The notes: generated from the sequence alone by a model not told the origin. A DNA stretch of 64,000 nt from Pseudomonas azotoformans (GCF_001579805.1 NZ_CP014546.1:4030001-4094000), one strand, 5' to 3'; positions 18,296 through 27,449 are shown, counted from the stretch's first letter. Made by a program: numbers and translations.

Positions 18296-18922
18296 ATGAA
18301 CACGCGAATCTGCGGGCTGTTGTTGCTGCTGGTCACCACCGGCGCGTCGGCTGAAGGCATGGAGGAACGCCTGCGCACGCAACTGCGCAGCACCACCCAG
18401 CAATTGCAGGCCCTGCAAAGCGAACAGGCCCAGGCCAGCGCTGCGCGGATTGCGGCGGAAAACCAGGCCAAGCAGGCCCAGGCGCAAATCAAGCAATTGA
18501 CCGCCGAACTCGCCCAGGCCCGTGGCGTGGCCGAGCAAATGGCCGGTCAGCAACAGAGCCTGCACAGCCAGGCACAGGCCCAGGTGGCGGCCAGCAACGA
18601 GCAGATCGGCAAGTTCAAGAAGGCCTATGACGAGCTGCTGGTGCTGGCCAAGGGCAAAGAGGCCGAGCGTGCGCGCTTGCAGGCACAACTGAGCGACCGT
18701 GACACACAAGTGCAGCAATGTTCAGTCAAGAATCAACAGATGTACGGCGTGGCCCAGCAGTTGCTCGCGGCCTACGAAAAAATCGACGTGGCCGAGGTGA
18801 TGAGTATTCGCCAGCCCTTCGCCAGCAGCGCGCGGGTCAAGTTCGAGGAACTGGCCCAGGGCTTTGGCGACGATTTGTACAAGAGCCGTTTCGATGCGCC
18901 CCAGGCAACCGCCAATCATTGA
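18296..18922 (+). CDS. Periplasmic coiled-coil protein of the TPS locus
   Basis: Protein of 208 residues with a signal peptide (ICGLLLLLVTTGASAEG). Residues 22-150 are almost entirely coiled coil, rich in Gln/Ala/Glu (QLRSTTQQLQALQSEQAQ, KQAQAQIKQLTAELAQ). The C-terminal 50 residues include QQLLAAYEKIDVAEV and a short globular part. It follows the porin by 18 bp. I do not recognise a named family. Its architecture suits a periplasmic tether or chaperone between the inner-membrane motor and the outer membrane. Confidence 0.82.
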   Translation: MNTRICGLLLLLVTTGASAEGMEERLRTQLRSTTQQLQALQSEQAQASAARIAAENQAKQAQAQIKQLTAELAQARGVAEQMAGQQQSLHSQAQAQVAASNEQIGKFKKAYDELLVLAKGKEAERARLQAQLSDRDTQVQQCSVKNQQMYGVAQQLLAAYEKIDVAEVMSIRQPFASSARVKFEELAQGFGDDLYKSRFDAPQATANH

Positions 18923-18942
18923 TAGACAGGGAAGAAATCACC

Positions 18943-19395
18943 ATGAGCGAATTGATCACCAGCGTCACCACCCAGAGCCTCACCGAGCTGTTACAGGAAG
19001 CCGGTTACCGGGTCAACCAGACTGAACAAAATGGCATCGTGCAATTGCTCAGTGCCAGCCAGGGCATCGGTTTTGCCGTGCGCTTTGGCAACCCGGCGGC
19101 GGAGCAGGGTACGTATGTGGATTTCACCTACAGCTGCGCGCTGCGCATCCAGGGCGAATTGCCTGAAGGTCTGGCCCAGGTGTGGAACGCATCGCGACGT
19201 TTTGCGCGGTTGTCGGTGCAGGGCGAGTTTTTGTTGATGGAAATGGACGTGGTGGTAGCCGGCGTTGGCGCCACGCACCTGCGCAGCCAGTTGGAGCTGT
19301 GGGACCGTCTGTTGCAGGAATTCATCGTTTACCTGCGTGAATACAGCCAGCAGGCCGCGCAGTTGCAGGCTGAAGCCGAGGCGCCGGTATTGTGA
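18943..19395 (+). CDS. YbjN-domain protein
   Basis: Protein of 150 residues from the ATG at 18943 after GACAGGGAAG; the open frame reaching back to 18718 overlaps the coiled-coil gene and is not used. The fold elements TQSLTELLQEAGYRVN, GIGFAVRFGNPA and WDRLLQEFIVYLREYSQQ match YbjN-type proteins, which are related to type III chaperone-like folds. It has no signal peptide, so it should be cytosolic. It overlaps the following PPIase gene by 4 bp. A chaperone-like role for the exoprotein is speculative. Confidence 0.82.
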   Translation: MSELITSVTTQSLTELLQEAGYRVNQTEQNGIVQLLSASQGIGFAVRFGNPAAEQGTYVDFTYSCALRIQGELPEGLAQVWNASRRFARLSVQGEFLLMEMDVVVAGVGATHLRSQLELWDRLLQEFIVYLREYSQQAAQLQAEAEAPVL

Positions 19396-20333
19396 AGAAA
19401 CCAACCCTGATGGTCGGCGCGGGTGCGCTGGCCTTGCTGGTGGTGGCGGTGGGCTTGAGCCTGCGGCCGGGCAGCGACCCGGTGGCGGCGCAGCAACCGA
19501 CGCCGGTGATCAACCCTGTATCGGCCGGCCCGGCGGTGGCGCGCCTGGGCAATCAGCAGATCGACCTGACGGAACTGAAAACCGTGCTGGCCAGCCTGCC
19601 TGCCGAGTCCCGCGAGCAATTGCGCGGCAACCGTGGCGCGTTGGAAACCTGGATTCGTTCACGTTTGGCGCAAAAGGCCGTGCTCGAACAGGCCGACGCC
19701 CAAGGCTGGCGCCAGCGCCCGGACGTGGAACAGCAGACCCGCGCCGCCGCCGAGCAAATTGTGTTCCGCGACTACATGCTCTCGGTCAGCCAGGTGCCGG
19801 CCGATTACCCCAGCGCGGCGGAGTTGCAGCAGGCCTATGACAGTGGCAAGGCGCAATGGGTGACACCGCCGTTGTACCGGGTGAGCCAGATTTTCCTGGC
19901 GACCAATGACCCGCAAACCGTCGACAACGTGCGCCGCCAGGCCCAGGAACTGAGCCGTCGTGCCCAGGCTGCGCCGGGTGATTTCGCCGCCCTGGCCACG
20001 CAGTTTTCCCAGGACACCGACTCCGCCGCACGCGGTGGCGACTCGGGCATGCAGCCTTTGCAACAGCTGGTGCCGGAAGTCCGCAGTGTCGTGTCGCGCC
20101 TCAAGGTCGGTGCCGTGTCGGACGTGGTGCAGAGCGCGGCGGGGTTTCATGTACTCAAGCTCACCGGCCAGCAACCGGCGCGCAGCGCGACCCTCGACGA
20201 ACTGCGCGAGCGCCTGACCCAGGCCCTGCGTGCCCAGCGCCAAGAGCAGATCGCCAAGGCCTACCTCGAAGGCATGCTTAACACCGCAACCCTGAGTATC
20301 GACGGCGCCGAGTTGAACAAGGTGCTGGAGTAA
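19392..20333 (+). CDS. Parvulin-type peptidyl-prolyl isomerase, membrane-anchored or periplasmic
   Basis: Protein of 313 residues from a GTG at 19392 overlapping the ybjN-like stop by 4 bp. An N-terminal hydrophobic helix (LMVGAGALALLVVAVGLSL) serves as anchor or signal. Residues 45-150 are a SurA/PrsA-like chaperone region (LGNQQIDLTELKTVLASL), and residues 155-265 are the parvulin domain (RVSQIFLATNDPQTV, DFAALATQFSQDTDSAARGGDSG, LKVGAVSDVVQSAAGFHVLKL). It probably assists folding or passage of the exoprotein or TpsB in the periplasm. It corresponds by order to PA0699 and is the last structural gene of the cluster. Confidence 0.92.
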   Translation: MKKPTLMVGAGALALLVVAVGLSLRPGSDPVAAQQPTPVINPVSAGPAVARLGNQQIDLTELKTVLASLPAESREQLRGNRGALETWIRSRLAQKAVLEQADAQGWRQRPDVEQQTRAAAEQIVFRDYMLSVSQVPADYPSAAELQQAYDSGKAQWVTPPLYRVSQIFLATNDPQTVDNVRRQAQELSRRAQAAPGDFAALATQFSQDTDSAARGGDSGMQPLQQLVPEVRSVVSRLKVGAVSDVVQSAAGFHVLKLTGQQPARSATLDELRERLTQALRAQRQEQIAKAYLEGMLNTATLSIDGAELNKVLE

Positions 20334-20384
20334 CCCGCGTCAACCCGCATTGGATGCACAGACCAACAAGACAGGGAGTCTCCC

Positions 20385-21362
20385 ATGGCATTTCTAGAAC
20401 CGTCCGCCCCCCAGGGGCCGTCCTCTTATCGCGCCCCGACCGAGGGGCGCAGTAGCTGGCTGGCCCTGGCCCAGGAGATCGACCCGGAGGTGGCGCGCTA
20501 CTTTCTGGTGAGTGCGCGCTGCGGCTGCTTCATGCAGGCGGCGCGCAGCCTGAATATCAAGGCAACGCTGTTACGCAAGCGCCTGGCGCAGCTTGAAGAG
20601 CATCTGCGGCATTCGCTGTTCAGTTACCAGGGCAGTGGTTTGGTGCTCAGTCGCGATGGCCAGCAGTTGCAGGCCCAATTGATTGCCCTGGCCCATGAAC
20701 GGCGCTTGCCGGTCACGGAGCAGCCGTTGATTCGGCTGGCAGTGGCCGAGCCGATCCTGCACGACATCCTTGGGCGTGACCTGATCGCCTTGCTGCGGCG
20801 CAATGCCAGTGTGCGCCTGGAGATCATTTCCATCGACAGCCAGTTGTCGCTGCAAGCGGTGGATGTGGATGTGGTGCTGTGGCTGTCGGACACCGACGGC
20901 CCGGTGCCTGGCCCGAGCTTTGCTACCGAGCCGCCACAGGCCCTGGCGCGCTTGCAGTACTTGCCGCATATCGCCAAGCGTTATTCGCGGTTGACCACAC
21001 GGCCGGACAGCGTGGAAGACCTTGACGACTACATGCTGGTGCAGTGGCAACCTGATGCGCAGGTGGGCGCGTTGCAGGCATGGAATCAGGTGGTGCAGCA
21101 GCGCCTGGCGGCGGTGGTGCAGGTGCACGCGTATTCGTTGATGCTGGAGATGATCCGCTGTGGCGCGTGCATCGGCTTGCTGCCCCATTACATGAGCAGT
21201 TTTGACCGGGGCCTGGTGGCGTTGCCGGGGCTGTTGGGCGAGAGCATGCAGCGGCAGGTGTGGCTGGCGGTGAATGCGCAAGTGGGGGATGTGGAGGCGG
21301 TGCGGATGATTGTGGAACTGATCATTGGCACGTTTGAGGGACGGCGGGAGTGGTTTGATTAG
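20385..21362 (+). CDS. LysR-family regulator of the TPS locus
   Basis: Protein of 325 residues. The winged helix-turn-helix is at about residues 35-95 (EVARYFLVSARCGCFMQAARSLNI, LRKRLAQLEEHLRHSLF), after a 30-residue Pro/Ser-rich extension that most LysR proteins lack. The substrate-binding domain follows (LIRLAVAEPILHDILGRDL, YSLMLEMIRCGACIGLLP). It starts 51 bp after the PPIase gene and is in the same orientation, equivalent to PA0701 by order. It ends in a 4-bp overlap with a second, convergent LysR gene. Confidence 0.88.
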   Translation: MAFLEPSAPQGPSSYRAPTEGRSSWLALAQEIDPEVARYFLVSARCGCFMQAARSLNIKATLLRKRLAQLEEHLRHSLFSYQGSGLVLSRDGQQLQAQLIALAHERRLPVTEQPLIRLAVAEPILHDILGRDLIALLRRNASVRLEIISIDSQLSLQAVDVDVVLWLSDTDGPVPGPSFATEPPQALARLQYLPHIAKRYSRLTTRPDSVEDLDDYMLVQWQPDAQVGALQAWNQVVQQRLAAVVQVHAYSLMLEMIRCGACIGLLPHYMSSFDRGLVALPGLLGESMQRQVWLAVNAQVGDVEAVRMIVELIIGTFEGRREWFD

Positions 21363-22225
21363 CGTTGCAGCACGCCGCGAAAGGTCGCGCTCAAGGCACG
21401 CAGTGTTTCCCGTGAGCGCACATCAGTGATGCGGCTGTGAAGTACCACCTCACTCACGGGCAAGGCGGGTAACCCGTATTGCTCACTCACGTCCACCGCA
21501 CCTGCCGGTGCGACCCGATGGGCGAGGGCGGCGACGCCCAATCCGGCGCTGACGGCGGCACCCACCGCCATGACGCCGCCGCCAACGAACACTTCGGTCC
21601 AGTCGATGCGTGCCTCATCCAGTGCGCGTGTAGCCAGCTGGCGTACGCCGCAGGGCGCGGCCATGGTCGCCATGCGCAGGGGAGTGCCGGGGCTGTGTTG
21701 CCAGGTGGGGGCGGCGAACCAGCCAAAACGTTCCACCGCCAGCACGTCGCCGTCCTGGCGGTCGCCCTCGTTGCGCACGATCACCGCGTCCAGTTCGTTG
21801 CGGTCAAAGGCGGCCACTAGGTCGCGGGAGGAGGCGATGCGCACTTCAAGGATCACCAACGGATCGTAAGCGGCCAAGCGGCTGAGCCAGGTCGGCAAGT
21901 CGGGGCCGGCCACGTGGTCGCTGATGCCGATCACCAGGCGTCGCAGTGCGTGGCTGCGCATATCGCCCAAGGCGCGTTCATGGGCATTAAGCAGGGCGCG
22001 GGCGGCGACGATGAATTGTTCGCCTTGGGGCGACAACCGCACATGGCGCGGTGTGCGATCGAGCAGGCGATAGCCGAGGCGCTCTTCCAAGCGCTTGAGC
22101 TTGAGGCTGATCGCCGCCTGGGACGTGTCGAGGGCTTCGGCGGCGCGGGTGAAACTGGCGAAATCGGCCACCAGCACGAAGGCCTGGACGGTGTCGATAT
22201 CCAGCGGTTTGGGGGTGTCAGTCAT
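21359..22225 (-). CDS. LysR-family regulator divergent from a DUF4865 gene
   Basis: Protein of 288 residues with the HTH at 10-68 (LDIDTVQAFVLVADFASFTRAAEALDTSQAAIS, written in part) and a type-2 periplasmic-binding-fold effector domain (LVIGISDHVAGPDLPTWL, LDAVIVRNEGDRQDGDVLA). It is divergently transcribed from the gene at 22319, the standard arrangement for a LysR regulator and its target. It overlaps the convergent LysR gene by 4 bp at the 3' end. Confidence 0.9.
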   Translation of the reverse strand: MTDTPKPLDIDTVQAFVLVADFASFTRAAEALDTSQAAISLKLKRLEERLGYRLLDRTPRHVRLSPQGEQFIVAARALLNAHERALGDMRSHALRRLVIGISDHVAGPDLPTWLSRLAAYDPLVILEVRIASSRDLVAAFDRNELDAVIVRNEGDRQDGDVLAVERFGWFAAPTWQHSPGTPLRMATMAAPCGVRQLATRALDEARIDWTEVFVGGGVMAVGAAVSAGLGVAALAHRVAPAGAVDVSEQYGLPALPVSEVVLHSRITDVRSRETLRALSATFRGVLQR

Positions 22226-22245
22226 ATTGGATCCTTATCGTACTT

Positions 22246-22259
22246 ATATCGGCTGATAT
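22246..22259. promoter_or_regulatory. Candidate LysR box between divergent genes
   Basis: ATATC-GGCT-GATAT is an inverted repeat 21 bp before the LysR start and 60 bp before the DUF4865 start, in an AT-rich 93-bp spacer. LysR proteins typically bind T-N11-A inverted repeats in this position. Confidence 0.45.
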
Positions 22260-22318
22260 CTTGTTGAAATCATCACCGCTGCGCAAGCTGAACGCTCAAC
22301 TTACATAGGGGTTCGTCC

Positions 22319-22861
22319 ATGTTTGCCAAACAGTATTCACACCGCTTGCCTGCCGACTACGACATGGGCGTGATCCGCCGACGCGCCGCGCAATTGGGAC
22401 CGTTGTGGGATAACGCCGAGGGGTTGCTGTTCAAGGCGTTTATCGCCCAGGAACGTGGGGGCAATGTGTATTCCTCGGTTTACCTCTGGGCCGACCCGCT
22501 GCAGGCGGCTGATTTCCTGATGGGGGAGCGCTTTCAGAAGGTGCTCGACAGCTTTGGCCGCCCACATATCGAGAGCTGGTTGCCGTTGGACCTGCAACGT
22601 GGTCCGGCACAGGGCGCGTTGAGTTTGTATCGTGAGGAGTGGGCGTTGGCGCCAGGTGCGAATCGCGCCGCGATCTTGGCCGAGGAGAAACAGCGTAATC
22701 AGCAGGTGGCTGAGCGCGGTGACACGTTCGCAGTGTTCCTCGCGTTGGATGTGCAAGCGTGGCGGTTACTGAGGTTTACGCTATCCGCCAAGGCGCTGGA
22801 CGCCGAATATCCTGGCGCGGGTTACCAAGTACTCTATCTGGCACAGGGCGTTGCGCCCTAG
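22319..22861 (+). CDS. DUF4865-family protein
   Basis: Protein of 180 residues. The start MFAKQYSHRLPADYDMGVIR and the motifs NAEGLLFKAFIAQE, YSSVYLWADPLQAADFLMG and FGRPHIESWLPLD match DUF4865 proteins as I know them; these resemble small monooxygenase or EthD-like alpha/beta folds. No signal peptide. It is divergent from a LysR gene that probably controls it. The substrate is unknown. Confidence 0.82.
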   Translation: MFAKQYSHRLPADYDMGVIRRRAAQLGPLWDNAEGLLFKAFIAQERGGNVYSSVYLWADPLQAADFLMGERFQKVLDSFGRPHIESWLPLDLQRGPAQGALSLYREEWALAPGANRAAILAEEKQRNQQVAERGDTFAVFLALDVQAWRLLRFTLSAKALDAEYPGAGYQVLYLAQGVAP

Positions 22862-22914
22862 CGCGAACTGCGCCAGTCTTGGTGGCCTCATCCTTGTCGT
22901 TGAAGCACTCTGTG

Positions 22915-23469
22915 ATGCCCGCCACTCGTTTGACACTCATCTGCCATGCCGTGACTCCCCTGCAAAAAAAGGGGAGCTTTCCCGATGACGAGTCCGTAGC
23001 GATGGATTGGCAAAATGCGGGTTTGTCCCTTGCCGGCCGCTACAAGAAAAACCTGCGCTTATTGTGCGGTCCCGAGGCGCGTACCCGACAGACAGCAGGT
23101 ATGTTCGGCAGGCATCCCCAGGTCGAAAAAGCCTTGCGCGATGGTGACTTTGGTCGGTGGAAGGGTAAGGACATCGACGAGATAGATCGCGACGAGTTGA
23201 TGGATTGGCTTGGCAACAGCGCCAGTGCCTCGCATGGCGGCGAATCCGTGGACCAAGTCTGCGCACGAGTAGGCCGTTGGATGAAGTCCCTCGAAACCCA
23301 ACCCGGCCATGTCGTGGCCATCACCCATCCCTTCGTGATCCGTGCGGCAATGCTGTACGTCATGGAATTTCCGATCTCGATGTTCTACCTGATCGACGTC
23401 GAACCGTTGTCCGCCACTGAGCTGCGCTTCAACGACGTCTGGCGATTGCGCCTGGAAACTCACGCCTAG
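22915..23469 (+). CDS. Histidine-phosphatase-family protein lacking the RHG motif
   Basis: Protein of 184 residues from the ATG at 22915; the open frame reaching back to 22759 overlaps the DUF4865 gene. The fold motifs of the phosphoglycerate-mutase/phosphatase family are present: CGPEARTRQTAGMF (the second Arg site), DFGRWKGKDIDEID, LMDWLGN, GGESVDQVCARVGRWM and HVVAITHPFVIRAAML (second catalytic His). The N-terminal catalytic motif, normally RHGxT, reads CHAVT, so the Arg before the catalytic His is Cys and Gly is Ala. It precedes cobF by 45 bp. A role near cobalamin synthesis (such as the alpha-ribazole phosphatase step) is possible from context only. Confidence 0.82.
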   Translation: MPATRLTLICHAVTPLQKKGSFPDDESVAMDWQNAGLSLAGRYKKNLRLLCGPEARTRQTAGMFGRHPQVEKALRDGDFGRWKGKDIDEIDRDELMDWLGNSASASHGGESVDQVCARVGRWMKSLETQPGHVVAITHPFVIRAAMLYVMEFPISMFYLIDVEPLSATELRFNDVWRLRLETHA

Positions 23470-23514
23470 GCACGTGAACATGGCAAAATCCACGCCCCGC
23501 AATGAGAGCAACCC

Positions 23515-24270
23515 ATGAAACGCATCCTGATCATCGGCATTGGCGCCGGCAACCCTGACTACATCACGATGCAGGCCGTGAAGGCGCTCAACCGCACCGA
23601 CGTGTTTTTCCTGATGGACAAGGGCCAGAGCAAAGACAAGTTGATCGACCTGCGTCGCGAGATCTGCGAGACCTACATCACCGAGCCCGGCTACCGTTTC
23701 GTCGAGGCCGATTGCCCCGAGCGTGTGCGCGGCGAGATCGACTACACCACCGCCGTGCAGGACCTCAACCGCGACAAGCAGCAGACCTTCGAACGCATGA
23801 TCAACGAAGAAATGGCTGACGGTGAAGTGGGAGCTTTCCTCGCCTGGGGTGATCCAGCGCTGTACGACAGCACCATTCGCATCTTGCAGGCGATTCTTGC
23901 CAGCGGTCGCAGTGAGTTCGAGTTCGAAGTGATCCCTGGCATCACCAGCGTGCAGGCCCTGGCGGCCCAGCACAAAGTGCCGCTTAACCGTATCGGCAAG
24001 TCCATCGAGATCACTACCGGGCGCCGTTTGGCGGCGGGGCAGGCGAGTGATGCCGACACGTTGGTGGTGATGCTCGACGCCGAAGACTCCTACCGCAGCG
24101 TGGCGGATCAAGACCTGGACATCTACTGGGGCGCCTACTTGGGCACACCGGACGAGATCCTGATCAGCGGTAAAGTCAGTGAAGTCGCGGCAGAAATCGA
24201 ACGGGTGCGCAAGGCCGCGCGCCTGGAAAATGGCTGGATCATGGACACTTATCTGTTACGCAAACCTTGA
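23515..24270 (+). CDS. cobF: Precorrin-6A synthase (deacetylating) CobF
   Basis: Protein of 251 residues of the SAM-dependent tetrapyrrole methylase family. Aerobic cobalamin pathway: it methylates C-1 of precorrin-5 with loss of acetate. Visible signatures are the N-terminal IIGIGAGNPDYITMQAVKAL, the GDPALYDSTIRI loop, and VIPGITSVQALAAQHKVPLN. Length and start match CobF proteins. No other cob genes are nearby and no cobalamin riboswitch is apparent upstream. It lies between the degenerate histidine phosphatase and an esterase, with an 11-bp gap to the latter. Confidence 0.95.
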   Translation: MKRILIIGIGAGNPDYITMQAVKALNRTDVFFLMDKGQSKDKLIDLRREICETYITEPGYRFVEADCPERVRGEIDYTTAVQDLNRDKQQTFERMINEEMADGEVGAFLAWGDPALYDSTIRILQAILASGRSEFEFEVIPGITSVQALAAQHKVPLNRIGKSIEITTGRRLAAGQASDADTLVVMLDAEDSYRSVADQDLDIYWGAYLGTPDEILISGKVSEVAAEIERVRKAARLENGWIMDTYLLRKP

Positions 24271-24281
24271 GGTAACGTCCC

Positions 24282-25001
24282 ATGCTCAAACTGTTTGCCC
24301 TGGCACTTACCCTCGTGGCCGGCACCGCCCATGCCGACGACACGCTGCACACCGATTTGCCGCTGTCGTATCTGGAACAAACCCAGGGCGACGCGCGCAA
24401 CCAGCCGCTGGTGATTTTCCTGCACGGGTTTGGCAGCAACGAGGAGGACCTGTTTGGCATCAAGGACGCGCTGCCCTCTACCTGGACGTACCTGTCGGCC
24501 CGTGCGCCTATGCCGGTGGACCCGCACGGCTATCGCTGGTTTACCAAGACGCCCGGTGACGGCGATTACGACGGCGAAACCGCCGACCTGCAACGCAGTG
24601 CGAAGCTGATCGAAGAGTTTGTCGGCAAAGCCACCGCCAAATATCACACCCAGCCGGATCGAGTGTTCCTGGTGGGTTTTAGCCAGGGCGCGATCATGTC
24701 CTACGAGGTGGGCCTGCGCCGGCCGGAGCTGCTGCGTGGCATTGCGGCATTGAGCGGCAGCGTGTTACCGGTGCTCAAGGCTGAGCTGAAGCAGGATGCG
24801 TCATTGGGCAAGCTGGCGATCTTTATCGGCCATGGCACCTTGGACCAGGCGCTGCCGTATGCGTCGGGGACGCGGGCCAATGAGGTGCTGACGGGGTTGG
24901 GGTTGCAGCCGGAGTTCCATGGGTACCCCGGCATGCCGCATACCATCAGCGAGGCGGAAGTGCAGGACCTGAAAGCCTGGTTGGAAAAGAGCCTGAACTG
25001 A
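24282..25001 (+). CDS. Exported phospholipase/carboxylesterase-type alpha/beta hydrolase
   Basis: Protein of 239 residues with a signal peptide (LFALALTLVAGTAHADD). The alpha/beta hydrolase elements are FLHGFGSNEEDLFGIKD (oxyanion loop), the nucleophile elbow GFSQG in VFLVGFSQGAIMSYE, HGTLDQALPY (acid) and GMPHTISEAEV (His). The family is the carboxylesterase 2 / predicted esterase group. It starts 11 bp after cobF, so the two may be co-transcribed, but there is no functional link I can name. Confidence 0.88.
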   Translation: MLKLFALALTLVAGTAHADDTLHTDLPLSYLEQTQGDARNQPLVIFLHGFGSNEEDLFGIKDALPSTWTYLSARAPMPVDPHGYRWFTKTPGDGDYDGETADLQRSAKLIEEFVGKATAKYHTQPDRVFLVGFSQGAIMSYEVGLRRPELLRGIAALSGSVLPVLKAELKQDASLGKLAIFIGHGTLDQALPYASGTRANEVLTGLGLQPEFHGYPGMPHTISEAEVQDLKAWLEKSLN

Positions 25002-25012
25002 CCGCCGTAGGG

Positions 25013-25567
25013 TTATTTGCCGCCGGTAATCTGCTTCACCAACGCCGCATGCCCCTTGGCATCATCCGCCCGCGAAATCGCCTGGATCACCAGCAGGTGA
25101 TTACCCGAACCACCGAGGAACGTGGAGTTCAGCGTTTTGCCGCCGCCTTGGGTGGCGGTGCTGTCCACCTGGCGCAGGCCCAGGCCCTTGAACGTCAGTT
25201 TTTTCTCGCTCTGTTTCTTGAAGTCAGGCAGCGCTGCGCTCTGGTCCTTGACGAACCCGGCTACGGCGCCATCAAGGAATTGCGCGTCGTTATCGCCGAT
25301 GGTTACCCCGTCGTTACGCACGGTTTCGGCGACGATCACCACACTTTTCGTGGTCTGGTTGGCATACATCGTACCCTGGGTGTCAGCGGTGCCATCCTCG
25401 GCCTTGCCAGCCGGCAGGGTGTCGGCGGCGTAGGCCTTGGGCAGGTTGAAGGTGAACTTGCCACCCAAGGTGGAGATGGTTTGCGTGGTCGGCTTGGACG
25501 CGGCGAATGCGCTGCCGGCAGTCAATGCGAGGGCCAGCAGGACGGCAGTCTTGGTGAAAGTGGCCAT
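25013..25567 (-). CDS. Small exported DcrB-like protein
   Basis: Protein of 184 residues with a clear signal peptide (KTAVLLALALTAGSAFAAS). The mature part (ISTLGGKFTFNLPKAYAAD, LIVIQAISRADD-like end) resembles DcrB/DUF1795 periplasmic proteins, in which the segment FTFNLPxxY is common. The function is unknown. It is convergent with the esterase gene (11 bp between stops). Confidence 0.7.
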   Translation of the reverse strand: MATFTKTAVLLALALTAGSAFAASKPTTQTISTLGGKFTFNLPKAYAADTLPAGKAEDGTADTQGTMYANQTTKSVVIVAETVRNDGVTIGDNDAQFLDGAVAGFVKDQSAALPDFKKQSEKKLTFKGLGLRQVDSTATQGGGKTLNSTFLGGSGNHLLVIQAISRADDAKGHAALVKQITGGK

Positions 25568-25639
25568 GAAGCGCTCCAGGGGTGAACGAAATTGCGCCGT
25601 ATTCTGTCAGAAAAATCGCAAAATCGTTCACCCGTAGCC

Positions 25640-27449
25640 TCACACCTTGTCGGACTCTTCCTCAAGTCGGTCCATCTCAAACAGCCGCGCCAGTTCTGCC
25701 CGGGCTTCCTGGGCGGTTTGCATCACTTTGGCGGCATCGTCGTAAACCGCATGTTGCGCGGCGAGCACTTGCAGGTCGTGGTTCTTGAAGCGGGTGATGC
25801 GCGCATCGGCCTGGGCCTGGCTCAACCCCAGGCCGACCAGGGTGCGACGGCTCATCTCCAGGCTGGAGTAGAACGTCTCACGAATCGGTGACGCGTCCAG
25901 GTCCACCAGGCGGTGCACGTGCTGACGGTTACGGGCGCGGGCGATGATTTTCATGTGCGGGTAGAGGTTGCGCACCAGCTCAGCGGTCTTGATGTTGATT
26001 TCCGGGTCGTCCATGGCGATTACGAAGAACTCCGCCTGGTCGACTTTGGCCGCATGCAGGATCTCGGGGCGTTGCGGGTCGCCATAGAACACCGGCATGC
26101 CGCCGAAGCTGCGGGTCAGTTCGATGGTTTCCACCGAGGTGTCCAGGGCAATGAACGAGATGTTCTGCGCACGCAGGATCCGCGCGACGATCTGGCCCAT
26201 ACGGCCCATGCCGGCGATGACCACGCGGGGCGCGTCGCTTTCGATGGTGCGGTATTCCTCGGGGATTTCCACCGGCTTGACCTTGGGCTTGAACAGCTTC
26301 GGGCACACCAGCAACAGCAGCGGCGTTACGGCCATGGAGAGGGTGATGGTCAGGACCAGGATGTCGTACAGGTGCGGTTCGAACAGGCCTTGATCGCGGC
26401 CGATCTTGAACACCACGAAGGCGAACTCACCACCTGCCGCCAGCACCACGCCCAGGCGCAGGGCGCTTTCGCGATTGAGGTCGCCCACCAGCCGGCCTAC
26501 GGCGTAGAGCAAGGGCAGCTTCAAGCCGATCAGCAGCAGCGTCAGGCCGATCACCACCAGCGGCGAGCTGAGCAACAGGCTGAGGTTGGCGCCCATGCCC
26601 ACGCTGATGAAAAACAGGCCCAGCAGCAGGCCCTTGAACGGTTCGATTTGAGATTCCAGTTCGTGGCGGTATTCCGAGTCCGCCAGCAACAGGCCGGCGA
26701 GGAAGGCGCCGAGGGCCATGGACACGCCCACCAGCTCCATCAACCAGGCCGTGCCAATCACCACCAACAGTGCGGTGGCGGTGGACACTTCGCGCAGGCC
26801 GGTCTTGGCGACGATGCGAAACACCGGCCGCAACAGGTAGCGTCCGCCGATGATCACCACCGCGATGCTGCCGAGAATCTGCAACACATGTTGCAGGCCC
26901 TGGGCTTCGGTGGTCGGGTGATCGCTGCCGGCCAGCAACGGCACCATGGCGATCAGCGGAATCGCGGCGATGTCCTGAAACAGCAATATCGCAAAGGCCA
27001 GGCGGCCGTGGGGCTGGTTCAGTTCCTTACGCTCGGCCAGGCTTTGCAGGCCAAACGCGGTGGACGATAGGGCCAGGCCCAGGCCCGAGCACGATCGCAC
27101 TGTTCCACGACTGGCCAAACAGCCACAACGCCACCACGCCCATCACCAGGCCCGTCAGCAGCACCTGCGCCAGGCCGACGCCAAACACCGCCTTGCGCAT
27201 CACCCATAAACGCTTGGGCGACAATTCCAGGCCGATGATGAACAGCAACAACACCACGCCCAGCTCGGAAAACTGCGCGACGCTTTGCGGGTTGCCGACC
27301 AAACCCAGCACCGACGGGCCGATGATCACACCGGCGAACAGATAGCCCAGCACCGCGCCCAGTTGCAGGCGCTTGGCCAGGGGCACGGTCAGCACGGCGG
27401 CGAGCAGGAACACCACCGCTGCTTGTAACAGGTTGCCTTCATGGGGCAT
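25640..27449 (-). pseudogene. KefB/KefC-type CPA2 cation:proton antiporter, single-base frameshift
   Basis: Two frames together encode one intact antiporter. The first (start 27449, MPHEGNLLQAAVVFLLAAVL) covers the first four or so membrane helices and leaves the family sequence at about 27085. The second covers the remaining helices, a TrkA-N/RCK domain with GMGRMGQIVARILRAQ, and the Glu-rich C terminus. Deleting one C from the CCC at 27084-27086 restores VLGLGLALSSTAFG and a single frame of about 602 residues, the usual length. Known function of the family is glutathione-gated or related K+/H+ exchange. The reading beyond the frameshift is fully conserved, so a sequencing error is at least as likely as a true pseudogene. 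Confidence 0.88.

Noticed and set aside
23470..23514. Cobalamin riboswitch upstream of cobF
   Set aside because: The spacer is only 45 bp and has no B12-box-like sequence.
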